This document shows positions 11,370 through 21,430 of a stretch of 64,000 nucleotides of DNA, in pieces. Location of the stretch: contig JBBBDQ010001275.1 of the NCBI GenBank assembly GCA_037127315.1, positions 347,501 to 411,500 of the forward strand. The letters run 5' to 3'. A program made the translations under genes and the position numbers. The stretch comes from Ascarosepion bandense. Lineage: Eukaryota > Mollusca > Cephalopoda > Sepiida > Sepiidae. Position 1 is the first letter of the stretch; each line of letters starts with the position of its first letter. The notes under the pieces were generated by a model that saw only the letters and a program-made list of their open reading frames with translations, made no database searches and was not told the DNA's origin.

Positions 11370-11653
11370 TACATCTCTTCTCTTGCTTGTGGAACTCTCT
11401 TCCAACTTTTTGTTTTCCAGTCATCTTTGATCTTCAAAATTTCGAATTCAGTGTCAATCATGTTCAGTTTTCTTAATTCCTGCTTTTTTATTGGTCGATC
11501 ACTTCAATGATTTTTTGGTCATATTCCTTCATACTGAGTAACACCTTTGTGTCTTGATTGAAATTCAAATCTTTCAAGATAAGTTGAAACATCTTTCCAA
11601 CTCTAAAGTTCCTTAATCTTTTCATTGCATCTTCTCTGGCATTCACTGTCTGT
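11370..11653 (-). pseudogene. host-like coding segment with one frame break
   Basis: On the minus strand an acceptor-like TTAAATATAACAG precedes an open frame reading TVNAREDAMKRLRNFRVGKM and, after about 30 further codons, KEYDQKIIEVID. A stop then occurs in an A-rich run. A +1 frame continues KKQELRKLNMIDTEFEILKI to a stop after REEM. The peptide is lysine/glutamate-rich, probably helical, and unlike the transposon proteins around it. It may be a pseudogene, a true exon with an indel error, or chance. I do not recognise the family. Confidence 0.35.
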
Positions 11654-11660
11654 TATATTT

Positions 11661-11666
<6 letters not shown>

Positions 11667-11702
<36 letters not shown>
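11667..11702. repeat. (TA)n microsatellite beside palindrome
   Basis: Pure TA tract directly left of the 88-bp-arm inverted repeat. Confidence 0.95.
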
Positions 11703-11704
<2 letters not shown>

Positions 11705-11892
11705 TTTAGAACATGTACAAACTACAAGCTACTACAAAATTGTACATTTTGTTTCAACATTGAAAGAACAATGTGTCATCAGGTAGTAAATGTCATTATT
11801 AATAACTACCTGATTAGACATTGTTCTTTCAATGTTGAAACAAAATGTACAATTTTGTAGTAGCTTGTAGTTTGTACATGTTCTAAAGTATA
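11700..11892. repeat. large near-perfect inverted repeat (foldback)
   Basis: The left arm 11700-11787 and right arm 11805-11892 are near-perfect reverse complements around a 17-base loop. An example is TTTAGAACATGTACAAACTA against TAGTTTGTACATGTTCTAAA. Could be a foldback MITE; no coding sequence and no clear target duplication. Confidence 0.9.
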
Positions 11893-12869
11893 ATTTATAA
11901 GAAATATTCATTGGTCTATTTTTATATTAAGAACTGTTTTCAATTAATGTTTTGGACATTGCACCTATTTTCTTCATTCCTTATTCATTTGGATTATATA
12001 TATCGGATTGTAATTGCAAGTATTTTGCATGTGCACAAATTGTTAGTAAATGTATCTAATTCTTATGATTAATAATGCATTACTTCAAATATATTTACAT
12101 CTGTATCTACACAGGCCTATATGTCTGTACAAAATTTTTAACATGGACCAAATTTCTTCATTTCCATCAAACGTACTATATTGTATTCACTGCTTTATTC
12201 TAGGTTTGAACTCAAGAACATTTGCTTGAATTCATTATAATTTTGCCAGAAGAATGGCAGTTTTGGTTAATGTAACAACTTGTCATCCACATTTCATTCA
12301 TGTGAAGATAATTTCTAATGATGATGTAAGTTCTGTTTTTCATAACAACCGAACAATTTCATAAAATTGAAAGTGATTAATATGGATTTCCATATGTCGG
12401 ATGGTTTCTTTCTCATTCACTGCGAATGTCAGTTATTTATCAAGCTTCTCTTTTCTCGTCAGTTACTTTCAAACAATTTGAAATGCTTCCAATGCATACA
12501 TCAATAATTCTTGGTCATTTAAAAACCATTTTCTAAATCACCACAACTGATTTATGGCTTTGGCTAAAGATTTTTCAGGTTTTTCAAACTGAAACCTTTA
12601 CTTAGAAATGATTCAAACCTGAATCTTGTTGTTTTTTTCCGAAAAACTATTTTCTTCTAAATCTAGTTAGTTTGAAGGTTGAATCCATGAAAGCCAAAAA
12701 TAGAAAAATCCTCAGCTGATAATTTTCTGTATTTGTCTGAATAATCGAGTTAAAATGAAACTGAAAATAAATGATGCAATTATTTTTAATCAATAAATAT
12801 TTTATGAAGTGTGTAGAATATATAACAGGATGCACTATAAATCAGAAACTTTCATCCAAAGATGGATCT
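11893..12869. other. no recognised gene or repeat
   Basis: AT-rich sequence with no domain-bearing frame or repeat match noticed. Confidence 0.3.
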
Positions 12870-13170
12870 GCAATATAATCGATCCTGACATGGTAGCCCA
12901 CCTTCAGTCACTTTCTCACTGACATGATGTGGCTTCCCCTTTGTCTTTTCTTCAAGTATTTTCATTGCTTCAGCTCTGACAAGCTTGCTTCCCTGATAGC
13001 TACAACCCCCAAAAGTTTAAATGCAACATCAATTGCCATCTTTTATCTACCTGACACCTATCCATCTCTTAACTTTTCTTCAACATCCTCTGTACCTTTT
13101 TTTTTTTTTTTCACTGTAACCCCCATGATCCAGTGGCATTTCTGTTTTCCTTGGAGTGAAATGATTATAA
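12870..13170 (+). repeat. 5'-truncated Jockey-like LINE 3' end
   Basis: Decayed codons match the RT C-terminus (SLSH, HDVAS and FLQVFSLLQL around 12900-12990; FKCNINCHLL near 13020). The 3' module TGTAACCCCCATGATCCAGT...CTTGGAGTGAAATGATTATAAAAAA follows. A SINE A copy starts next to its A tail. Confidence 0.7.
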
Positions 13171-13177
13171 AAAAAAT

Positions 13178-13456
13178 AATACATGCTTGGGCAATCATGT
13201 CTAGAAAGAGACATGACTGACTGAGCAGAAGATTTTCTCACAGTAGGTTGCCATTCCTTTTTGCAGTAGACTGTTGCCAACCAAAGCTATAGAACCCAAT
13301 CTGGCCTTCTATTTAACCCATTGCTGGAGGGAGAAGAGATGAATTATTACCTTTCGCAAGGGTATTTGCGTGTAAGTGAATGCAATGAATTCAACGGGAA
13401 TTTGAACTCGGCGCTCTGATTTCTCATTCCAAGCCAATATCCACTGCACCTCACTT
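13178..13456 (-). repeat. SINE A
   Basis: Minus-strand copy with the 3' end at the left (GCTTGGGCAATCATGTCT region) and the tRNA-like head at the right (TTTGAACTCGG box B complement; TATCCACTGCACC). The last about 30 bases of the consensus tail are missing. Confidence 0.8.
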
Positions 13457-13679
13457 TAAACCAACAAAAGGTAAAAAATAAAAATAGTAAGAGACTTTTG
13501 TAAACTTCAATAAAAAACAAATATTTCAATGAAAAGAAACTATTATATATATCAAAAGAAACTGTGAAAACAATCTTCAAAGAAAAATTGCAATCCCAGT
13601 TTTCACATTTTTATGAACAAAATGAAATGAAATATGAGCTGTGGTAAAAAAAAAAAATTCCAGATATAAAAAGTTGGAT

Positions 13680-13774
13680 TAAATAAAGGTTCGATTCAAA
13701 ATCCCAACAAATATCACCTGAAGAAGGTTGGAGCATACAACTGCTGAAATGTTTTGAATGTCATGAATGTGACA
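13680..13774 (+). repeat. SINE C body, split by Helitron
   Basis: GGTTCGATTCAAAATCCCAAC and CACCTGAAGAAGGTTGGAGC match SINE C copies at 15080, 50345 and 55916. It is broken at 13774 by the Helitron and appears to resume around 14510. Confidence 0.55.
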
Positions 13775-14091
13775 TCTAATCTAAATCTATTTAAACTTAT
13801 TTATAAATGGAACTTCGTGTGTGTGTGTCTGTTACCTATAGACTCTGAAACGGCTGAACTGATTTTCTTGAAAATTTACACAGTTGTACTATAAGCGTCT
13901 GTAAGTGTTCTTAGCTAGGTTTTGTGTCAAGGTACCCCCTGATAAATATTGAAAATTGATAATCGAAAAAAATCGGGTTATAGAAGGAGTGGTTCGATTT
14001 TAATCAAATTTGGTACACTCATAGACAAAAACATAAGAAACAATATTCAGAAGTTTCAACTATTGCAGTTCTTACAATAGTGCAGAAAATT

Positions 14092-14122
<31 letters not shown>

Positions 14123-14509
14123 AGGCAAGATGTTTGTCTGTGTGTTGGTTTATTTGTCTGTATGTCTGTATTTTTTCAGCCCTTTTATTTCAGTTTTTGC
14201 TTTGGGTTTGGCTCTAAGTAGGTATAATTGTAGTTCTTAGTCTCAGCCATGATACCATTTACTCAGAGGACTTATTTAGCCTTCAAAATTCAGTTGACAA
14301 CAAAAAAATCTTATTTGATATCGATAGCAGGAAATCAAAATTTGACTTACATGCATTCATTTTTCTTTCATTCTACGGTTTCGCTTTAACTGGAAACAAC
14401 TATTGCATTTTAGTCTTTCGTGCCAACGTCCAAAAAGTCTGAACTCCAGGACCATGGATTACTTTTCAAGCTTTCATTACACCCGAGCAACGCCGGGCTA
14501 TACTGCTAG
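13775..14509 (+). mobile_element. non-autonomous Helitron H1 (735 bp)
   Basis: Starts TCTAATCTAAATC and ends in a hairpin (CCCGAGCAACGCCGGG) about 10 bases before the terminal CTAG. It lies between A and T with no target duplication, as expected for Helitrons. Conserved blocks such as GGTTATAGAAGGAGTGGTTC recur in four other copies. A (TA)n tract lies inside at 14096-14122. No Rep/helicase coding. Confidence 0.82.
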
Positions 14510-14535
14510 TTAGCAATAAGGATAAAAGTTGAAAT

Positions 14536-14835
14536 GTTAATAGTTTACATTATTTCTCATCTTGGTTGAAATATTCATAATATTTTGGCCATTGTATGCT
14601 CTGACCTTCGTTGAGTGATTGGAATTCTGAACTGAAAACTTTTATTTCGATCACTGAGGTCAATTGTTCTTATTCCATTAGTCATGCCACTTTTGTTTTA
14701 CTTATTTCTATTTAACTCAACTCAATAAGTTTTTACCTTCACCTCTGCTGTAGCCAGGTATTAAATGCAGAACCTTTTGATTCATATGACAGAATTCAAC
14801 CAACACTTTTTATCCACTCAGCTACATGTTCCTGA
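14536..14835 (-). repeat. SINE C
   Basis: On the minus strand: a tRNA-like head (TAGCTGAGTGGATAAAA box A; GGTTCTGCATTTAATACC decayed box B), CTACAGCAGAGGTGAAGG, then a body ending in GAGCATACAATGGCC. Collinear with 50345-50600. Confidence 0.55.
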
Positions 14836-15203
14836 TGACATCAGTGATTGAATTTTGGGGAGTTATAAACCTAATATCTCAATGAATGTTTTTTTTACCA
14901 TAGCTCATATTACAACCTTGATGTTTGCAATTGTTTTTTAGCATGATATATTACTAGTTATCATATTGTATTCATTTCTATGCTTAGCCAGCTTAAGAGT
15001 TTTTTTTAATTTCCTGAGCCAGCCAAGCATAGCAATGAATCACTACAGCAGTGGTTAACAAAAAACTTAGAAAGTTGCATTAAATGGAGATGACTAAGAC
15101 CTCTGGAAGTGGCATGACTGATGGATAGAGAACAATCTACTCAAGTGATTGAAATAAAAGGTTCAGTTCAAAGTTCCAGTCACCTGAAAAAGATCAAAAT
15201 GTT

Positions 15204-15474
15204 AGTCAGTTAAGTGCCATATGTAATACACGCTTGGATGATCATGTCTCTTTTGAGACATGACTGAGCAGAAGATATTAACCATGGTAGGTTACCATTG
15301 CTTTCTGCGGTAGACTGTCCTGTTATTTAACCCATAACTGAAGGAAAGATATGAATTAATACCTTTCCCAAGGGTATATGCACACAGGTGAATGCAAGGA
15401 ATTCAACTGGAATTTGAACTCAGCTCCCCAATTTTTTATTCCGAGTTGATATCCACTGCACCACAACGCACATC
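15204..15474 (-). repeat. SINE A inserted in SINE C
   Basis: Minus-strand copy from GTCAGTTAAGTGCCATATG to TATCCACTGCACCACAACGC, lacking about 35 bases of the central body. It lies between the two halves of a SINE C copy. Confidence 0.82.
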
Positions 15475-15499
15475 CTGTCAGAGTGTACAACAGCTAAAA

Positions 15500-16250
15500 C
15501 ATCATGATTATGGCAATAAAGATGAGGACAACAGTCCAAACAATGTAAATAATGTAAATAATTACAATACCTCATCTCAGAAATATAGACAGATATTGAA
15601 GGTGAATATGGCAATAAAGATGAGGACAACAGTCCAAACAATGTAAATAGTGTAAATAATTACAATACCTCATCTCAGAAATATAGACAGATATTGAAGG
15701 TGAATATGGCGACAAAGATGAGGACAACAGTCCAAACAATGTAAATAGTGTAAATAATTACAATACCTCATCTCAGAAATATAGACAGATATTGAAGGTG
15801 AATATGGCGACAAAGATGAGGACAACAGTCCGAACAATGTAAATAGTGTAAATAATTACAATACCTCATCTCAGAAATATAGACAGATGTTGAAGATGAA
15901 TATGGCAACAAAGATGAGGACAACAGTCCAAACAATGTAAATAGTGTAAATAATTACAATACCTCATCTCAGAAATATAGACAGATATTGAAGGTGAATA
16001 TGGCAACAAAGATAAGGACAACAGTCCAAACAATGTAAATAGTGTAAATAATTACAATACCTCATCTCAGAAATATAGACAGATATTGAAGGTGAATATG
16101 GCGACAAAGATGAGGACAACAGTCCGAACAATGTAAATAGTGTAAATAATTACAATACCTCATCTCAGAAATATAGACAGATATTGAAGGTGAATATGGC
16201 AACCAGGATCAGGACAACAATCCAAACAATGTAAATAGTGTAAATAATTG
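15500..16250 (+). repeat. 98-bp tandem array (about 7.5 units)
   Basis: The marker TGGC(A/G)A(T/C)AAAGAT recurs at 15511, 15609, 15707, 15805, 15903, 16001, 16099 and 16197, exactly every 98 bases. Units differ at few sites (GCAATA, GCGACA, GCAACA variants). Related single or double units occur at 26440, 50110-50345 and 55830-56060. Confidence 0.96.
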
Positions 16251-17430
16251 TGTGAAAGCAGAGTAAGGACAAGCAAATATAATAAAGAGTCAAATATATC
16301 TTAATGCTACAAAGGACAGGAAGCTGTGGAGAGCCATGTGTTACAGAATGCAAAAGCCAAAGCCAGAATGGTTAGTGATTGGCTGGAGTTGGCAGGGCAT
16401 TCTAACAATGATGGATTGTCTTTGACTAGGTTTTAAATATAAGTCCAGAATGGATTGAATTCAACAGATTCTGAAGTGTTGATATGCCTCCCAGATCCAG
16501 ATTTGCAACCAGCTAAGACCACCTATGGAGGGACGCTGAGCATAACATGTGGCAAGCATTCCTGAGATGTCAGTCATCCTACTGCCTCTTAGGATCCAAG
16601 CTACTACTCTTAATAAATTGAATACCAAAAAGAAATGAGCCTTTTCATTGATACCATTTTATATAGTAGCATGGGGATCCAGAGATGACACAGAACACAA
16701 GACATAATAGTCCAGGTCTTGAAAAAACACAACCCATAAATCAATATATTCTGTTTCTGGGGCATATTTTTTGGTTACATTCATGTTCCTGGTAATAAAA
16801 TCAAACCAAAATTTATTATCGTTTTGTTTGTTTATATAGTTAATACTCAGAATTTCGATTAGTTTTTCAAAGTTTTCCAAATAATTATTTAATTCCAGAG
16901 AAATTAATTGTTTTCGTCTTTTATATTTTTCCTATAATTAATATTGAATAATCAATTGCACTGTGAGAATATTTATAAACAGAGAAAGCATATTAGGATT
17001 TTTTGAAAGTTCATTTGTCTTTTGGATAGATATTGACTGAGCTCAGGTTTTCCTTATAAAGTAAATATTGGGTTTTCAGATGAATTCATTTGTTTTTTTT
17101 CCATTTATTTTAATCTTATAATCCATCAACAACTTTAACGAATCAGTCAATAATTTAAAACGATTATCAAAAGGAAAAGAAGAGTTACAAAAATCCATAA
17201 AAATACTTTGTGTATTAATTCAAATAACATTGCAAGAAACAAACAAATTTAGATGACCCAATCAAATTTATACCTAGAATAATGTTTGTATATGTTTCCT
17301 AAACAATAAATGTCAATAAATAAATGAATATATATTTTTTTTAAACATCTAAATGTATTTTCTACACAGGCAGAAAAAAGATGGTGAAAAAGAAAGTTAA
17401 AAAGACAAACTGAAAGACACCAAATGAGAT
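16251..17430. other. no recognised gene; AT-rich
   Basis: No domain, RNA or element end recognised. A 73-codon minus frame at 16659-16880 has no recognisable features. Confidence 0.3.
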
Positions 17431-17670
17431 TTTAATTGGTGTGATTTTTTATGGCTTATCAACATTTGTAGGTTATTTAAAGCCAGAAAATATTTTTAGA
17501 CTGAAAGACTTTTTTGGAAATGATAATGACTTACTGATACAAGTCCATAGCTGGGAAGAGAAGAAGCAGGTTCATACTTTTCTTAATAATATTTTCTCAG
17601 AAGTGAATACAATGAACACAACTGGAATTGAAACTCTGACATCCAGATACTTACAAGAAAACTTAAGAAC
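17430..17670 (-). repeat. decayed tRNA-headed SINE with the shared LINE-like tail
   Basis: On the minus strand: a tRNA-like box B complement near GGAATTGAAACTC, then a body ending GTTGATAAGCCATAAAA. That end matches the tail of the composite SINEs (43350, 46540, 56194) and of 47763-48108. No 5S head is visible. Confidence 0.45.
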
Positions 17671-17765
17671 ATAATATTGCCATTGAGATACAAAATTCAA
17701 TAAATCCATTAAAAAGTTAGTTGCCAGCAAAAAGAAATCACAACTGAGATTTTTTATTGGTTTGA

Positions 17766-18310
17766 GTTCTGTTTCACGGCATATCAACCTCTGTGGGTTT
17801 TTTAATGCCAAAAAAGTGGGGTTTTAAGGTTTGTTTTTTTTAATGTCCAGTTAGAGTGAGAAGGTTGATTTAGCTAGATTTTAATGAAAATTTTTTGTTT
17901 TAATTCTTTTTCTTATTTTAGAAAACTGAAAATATCTTCTAGTTTTGTATTCAAAAATGTTTTGCTGAATAATTTTATCCATCAAAAATGTTTTATGATG
18001 ATAATCTTTTCTTCAAAAATCTATTGTTGGTAACATTTTTCCTTCAAAAATAAATATTTTTCTTTAAAAGTCTATTTTTATGTAAATATTTCTATAAAAG
18101 TGTATTCTTATACTTTCATAGTGTTTTTGCCCCCAGTTGAGGGTTAACTATTTGTCCATAGCTGGGACCCTAACAGGTGCTACCTCTCTGGGTCAGGGTA
18201 GACCTGGGAACAACAGCAATTAAGAGGTGGTACCATGCTCCTCACAACCTCCCAATCATAGGCCTTGCTGCCAGATGCAGTTTACCGTCATGCACAGGAC
18301 CAAGGCTGAA
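17766..18310 (-). repeat. repeat family D, copy 1
   Basis: Collinear over about 540 bases with 44466-45006. Shared words: GGGACCCTAACA, CTCTGGGTCAGGGT, ACCTCCCAATCA and GGCCTTGCTGCCA. On the minus strand it ends GTTGATATGCC, the tail also used by the composite SINE. Confidence 0.75.
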
Positions 18311-18341
18311 ATTGATAACCTACCACCCAAACATAACCAAA

Positions 18342-18374
18342 TTTTATAGCTTACCAAAGACACACACATTCAAG

Positions 18375-18422
<48 letters not shown>

Positions 18423-18447
18423 AATGTGTGTGTCTTTGGTAAGCTAT

Positions 18448-18451
<4 letters not shown>
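18342..18451. repeat. inverted repeat centred on (TA)n
   Basis: TTATAGCTTACCAAAGACAC at 18343-18362 pairs with GTGTCTTTGGTAAGCTATAA near 18431-18450. The centre is a pure TA run at 18377-18416. Confidence 0.88.
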
Positions 18452-18490
<39 letters not shown>

Positions 18491-18525
18491 AAAATTAAAG
18501 CAGATATGTGATTTCATGGTAAATC

Positions 18526-18568
18526 CGGAAGTATAGGCCTATTTCAGGCAAACCATCATCAGCTTCCA
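18526..18568 (-). ncRNA. candidate type I hammerhead ribozyme HH3
   Basis: On the minus strand: stem I UGGAAG / CUUCCG (6 pairs), core CUGAUGA, short stem II (GG/CC with a UUUG loop), GAAA, stem III A-UAG/CUA-U and H17 = A. All strictly conserved core positions are present; stem II is minimal and its closing pair is U-U. Cleavage would fall between 18532 and 18531. Sequence is seen; function is inferred. Confidence 0.62.
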
Positions 18569-18799
18569 TCTTTATTGTATAAAAGATTTTACACAAATTA
18601 AATTCACAAAGACTTCAAAATAAAAACCCAAATAAAAATAAAAGGTAGCTCCCTTAAAAGAGAAAATTTAAGAAAAAATACATCCTTATATCAGTTTGGC
18701 AATAGTTTTAGTGCTAAGAAGTTGATACTTTAACTGGACAGGTTCATGCCGACTTCAAACTTTCATGAGGACACTCTTATGATGTCCTCACTCACCAGG

Positions 18800-18938
18800 G
18801 CTGGTTTTCTTGGTATTAAAGCTCTATCTGTACCTTGATATTGAGCACTTTATGATAAAAACCTGCTAGCCAAATATCTTTTATCAGTAAAACTACTGAA
18901 AGAACAGCAATCTCATAACAGAAATTATCCTAACTCAA

Positions 18939-18943
<5 letters not shown>
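18800..18943 (+). repeat. TA-terminated repeat T, copy 1
   Basis: TTGAGCACTTTATGATAAAA, CTGCTAGCCAAA and TTTTATCAGTAAAACTACTG, ending AACTCAACACTA then (TA)n. Shared with 19320-19475 and 33150-33290. Confidence 0.65.

Positions 18944-18990
<47 letters not shown>
18942..18990. repeat. (TA)n microsatellite
   Basis: About 49-bp TA tract between repeat T and the hammerhead-bearing repeat. Confidence 0.95.
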
Positions 18991-18998
<8 letters not shown>

Positions 18999-19239
18999 TT
19001 TTCAATAGACTGTTGCTGAGGAGACATGAAATCTCTCTTAGGGATTTCATGTTGAAATGTTCATTCAACAATTTTGATTATTGAAAATTTATTTTATTTT
19101 ATATTAGCTCTGTAATTTTAATTAAATTGAGCTCTCCTCCTGTATCATTTTTTAATATTAAAATTTAATATTAATTAGGATCAGGTTTTTTTGGAATTTA
19201 CCTTCCTACTTTTCCCTTTGGATTAAAGTATTTTAATAA

Positions 19240-19245
<6 letters not shown>
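18991..19245 (+). repeat. hammerhead-bearing AT-rich repeat R, copy 1
   Basis: Runs from a TA tract through the hammerhead at 19011 and an AT-rich middle (GAGCTCTCCTCC, TTAATATTAATTAGGATCAGG) to CCCTTTGGATTAAAG and another TA tract. The same right part occurs at 36925-37027 (+) and, inverted, at 34935-35100. Confidence 0.7.
19011..19070 (+). ncRNA. type I hammerhead ribozyme HH1, intact core
   Basis: Stem I UGUUG (19011-19015) pairs with CAACA (19066-19070). Core CUGAGGA lies at 19016-19022. Stem II is GACAUGAAAUC / GAUUUCAUGUU (11 pairs including one G-U). GAAA lies at 19054-19057. Stem III is AU/AU with a GUUC loop, and H17 = U at 19065. Every invariant hammerhead position is present, with cleavage predicted between 19065 and 19066. 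It sits at the left end of repeat R. Hammerheads are known from Penelope-like elements and animal retrozymes. Confidence 0.82.

Positions 19246-19246
<1 letters not shown>

Positions 19247-19294
<48 letters not shown>
19247..19294. repeat. (TA)n microsatellite
   Basis: About 48-bp TA tract between repeat R and repeat T copy 2. Confidence 0.95.
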
Positions 19295-19297
<3 letters not shown>

Positions 19298-19319
19298 TAC
19301 AGAGTGTTTGCTTTGTGAA

Positions 19320-19484
19320 AGAGACAAACTATTTGTACTTATCAATGCTCTATCTACACACTAATAATGAGCATGTAACAATAAAATACCTATCTGCCAA
19401 AAATATAATTTTATCAGGAAAACCATTCAAAAATAACAACCTTGGAATTAATTATTACAATTAAACACTATATATATATATATA
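19320..19484 (+). repeat. TA-terminated repeat T, copy 2
   Basis: TTATCAATGCTCTATCTACAC, TAATGAGCATG, ATTTTATCAGGAAAACCATT, ending AAACACTA(TA)n. Confidence 0.6.
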
Positions 19485-19777
19485 ATTAAGTAGTATCCTT
19501 GGTAATTTGTAAAGTTTATTCCACAATGGATCATAATCCAATGAAAACTTGATGTCAGAATTCAACAGAGTATTATAATGAAGCTAAATTGGATGAATTT
19601 ACAAATCCATTGGTGATAATTTATTTCATAAATATTAAAAAAAAAAAAACATTCAACTTCTCAGACCAAAAGTTTTTACAAAAATGAATGGGTTAGATTC
19701 ATCCAAACAGAAAGAATAGTGGAGAGAAAGGGAAGAAGGAAAAGATTTTTCTGATGGGTGAGGGAGTCAGATATTTT

Positions 19778-20578
19778 CTTCATGTTCCGTATCCCTGCAG
19801 GACGTAGGCAGTCATGGACTTCCACTTGGTTCCGTCTCTTGTCCCTATCAACATATTTTTTCTCTTGGTATCTCTTCCAAACCCTGCTTCACCATCCATT
19901 TGCTCAGGCCTATCAAGTAGATCTCATGCTGCTTTCCTATGTCTCTCCTTCCTTCTATCTGACCTGTGAGAATTAAGCCTCTCTTTCATCCTTGATGAGA
20001 TAGTCCAACATTTACTTCCAAACAGAAGAACAGATATCACATAGCCATCTAGCACTCTCTTCTTTGTTTCCAATGAAATTTTCCTGTCTCTCAGTGCTCT
20101 GATTCAGTCAGTTAAGTGCCATACCTGATACACGCTTGGACGATCATGTCTCGAAAGAGACATGACTGACTGGGCAGAAGATTATCCCGCAGTAGGTTGC
20201 CATTGCTTTCTGCAGTAGACTGGTTGCCGACCAAGGCTAGAGAACCCAACCTGTCCTGCTATTTAATCCATAACTGGAAGGAAGAGACGGATTAATGCCT
20301 TTCCCAAGGGTATTTGCGCATAAGTGAATACAATGGATTCAACTGGAATTCGAAATTGGCACCCCAGTTTCTTGTTCCGAGCCGATATCCACTGTACCAC
20401 AAACTTGTGAAAAGTGTCTTTGGCCATGCTAATGCATCTTTGGATCTCCATGTCGCACTTTCCATCTTCTGTCAGAACACATCCGAGGTATTTGAATTTC
20501 TTTATTTGTTTTATTTTAGTTTCTTCGACTTGTAGTTGGCATATTAAATTTTTTTTTTTTTTGCTGATGACCATACAT
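19778..20578 (-). pseudogene. RTE/L1-like LINE ORF2 C-terminal relic, split by SINE A
   Basis: The minus strand encodes KQIKKFKYLGCVLTEDGKC and DMEIQRCISMAKD, typical of the region after the RT catalytic domain. It is then interrupted by a SINE (20104-20402). Downstream it resumes with the Cys-rich C-terminal region and the terminal tail (GGATACGGAACATG). Stops and frameshifts are present. Confidence 0.72.
20104..20402 (-). repeat. SINE A inserted in a LINE relic
   Basis: Nearly complete: 3' end CAGTTAAGTGCCATACC at the left, tRNA-like head with GCCGATATCCACTGTACC at the right. The interrupted LINE reads on at both sides. Confidence 0.85.
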
Positions 20579-20669
20579 CTTAGACGGTTATTATTCAGAG
20601 AAGAGATGATTATTATGAGGAATTCAAAAATTGTGTTATAGGCTTAATTTGACTTTGTTTAGACTGACC

Positions 20670-20763
20670 GTCATTTGTGGTCGAGAGGTCTAAGACAGGC
20701 CAGATTACATGGTGGCTTCATCTACGTTGATAGGGGTCGCAGGTTCGAATCTTGCCAAATGAT
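20670..20763 (+). tRNA. tRNA-like sequence, class II shape, probable pseudogene
   Basis: The acceptor halves GTCATTT / AAATGAT can form 7 pairs. Box A-like TGGTCGAGAGG, a 3-pair D stem (GTC/GAC) and a T arm GCAGG-TTCGAAT-CTTGC are present, with a long variable region as in Leu/Ser tRNAs. The anticodon arm is irregular and U33 is absent, so no anticodon can be assigned. Likely a decayed tRNA or SINE head. Confidence 0.4.
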
Positions 20764-20904
20764 ACACATTTTCATAATAAAAATTTATTGTAAATAATCA
20801 GGCCGGTAGAAATAAATATATAATACTGCTTGATTATAAACAGAATATCTACTTAAATACGAGTATCGATAAAAAAAAAAATAATGTTCAAACAAATCAT
20901 TTCA

Positions 20905-20929
20905 TATATATATATATATATATATATGC
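20905..20929. repeat. (TA)n microsatellite
   Basis: Short TA tract. Confidence 0.9.
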
Positions 20930-21227
20930 AGATAGCATTTGTGCATTTAGTTAGGATTATATATTTAATAAATGTATTAAACTTTCATGAGAGTTCTATT
21001 TTTGATAACTGACTTTACTGAAATATATTATTGTATATAAGCAAACATATCTATACAAATAGACACATTAACATCTTTTGATTAAAAAGATTTATTTATA
21101 TAAATAAAGAAATCAAAATCATTTTACAAGAACTTTAATTGTTTTATAAATGTAAGTGTCTACTCTAAAAAAAATAAATGAATCAGATTTTCATAAAATA
21201 ATCACAATATACCAGGCTTTGTGTATT

Positions 21228-21361
21228 TGTGTGTATAGGCTCATCCCTTGTTCCCTGTTTAGGATGTGGTTTCCGGTTTTCTCTTTTCTAATCTTTTCAC
21301 TATTACGTAGCCCCCTACGTAGCCCCATCAGTGGCATTACCGCCTTGCTCGGGGTGATACG

Positions 21362-21390
<29 letters not shown>
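21228..21390 (+). repeat. short LINE derivative (5' UTR fused to 3' end), copy 1
   Basis: GGCTCATCCCTTGTTCCCTG and TTTAGGATGTGGTTTCCGG come from the 5' UTR side. Then the 3' terminal module (GTAGCCCC, CCGCCTTGCTCGGGGTGATA) and a long A run follow with no ORF2 between. The same fusion occurs at 42757-42975 and 60988-61152. Confidence 0.75.

Positions 21391-21426
<36 letters not shown>

Positions 21427-21430
<4 letters not shown>

Larger units (their letters stand above)
15080..16250 (+). repeat. SINE C with expanded tail, split by SINE A
   Basis: The body starts about 15080 (AGTTCCAGTCACCTGAAAAA). It is interrupted by SINE A at 15204-15474 and resumes GAGTGTACAACAGCTAAAAC. It then runs into the 98-bp tandem array that corresponds to the SINE C tail. 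Confidence 0.65.

Noticed and set aside
20670..20763. Functional tRNA gene
   Set aside because: Acceptor and T arms pair, but the anticodon arm is irregular and U33 is missing.
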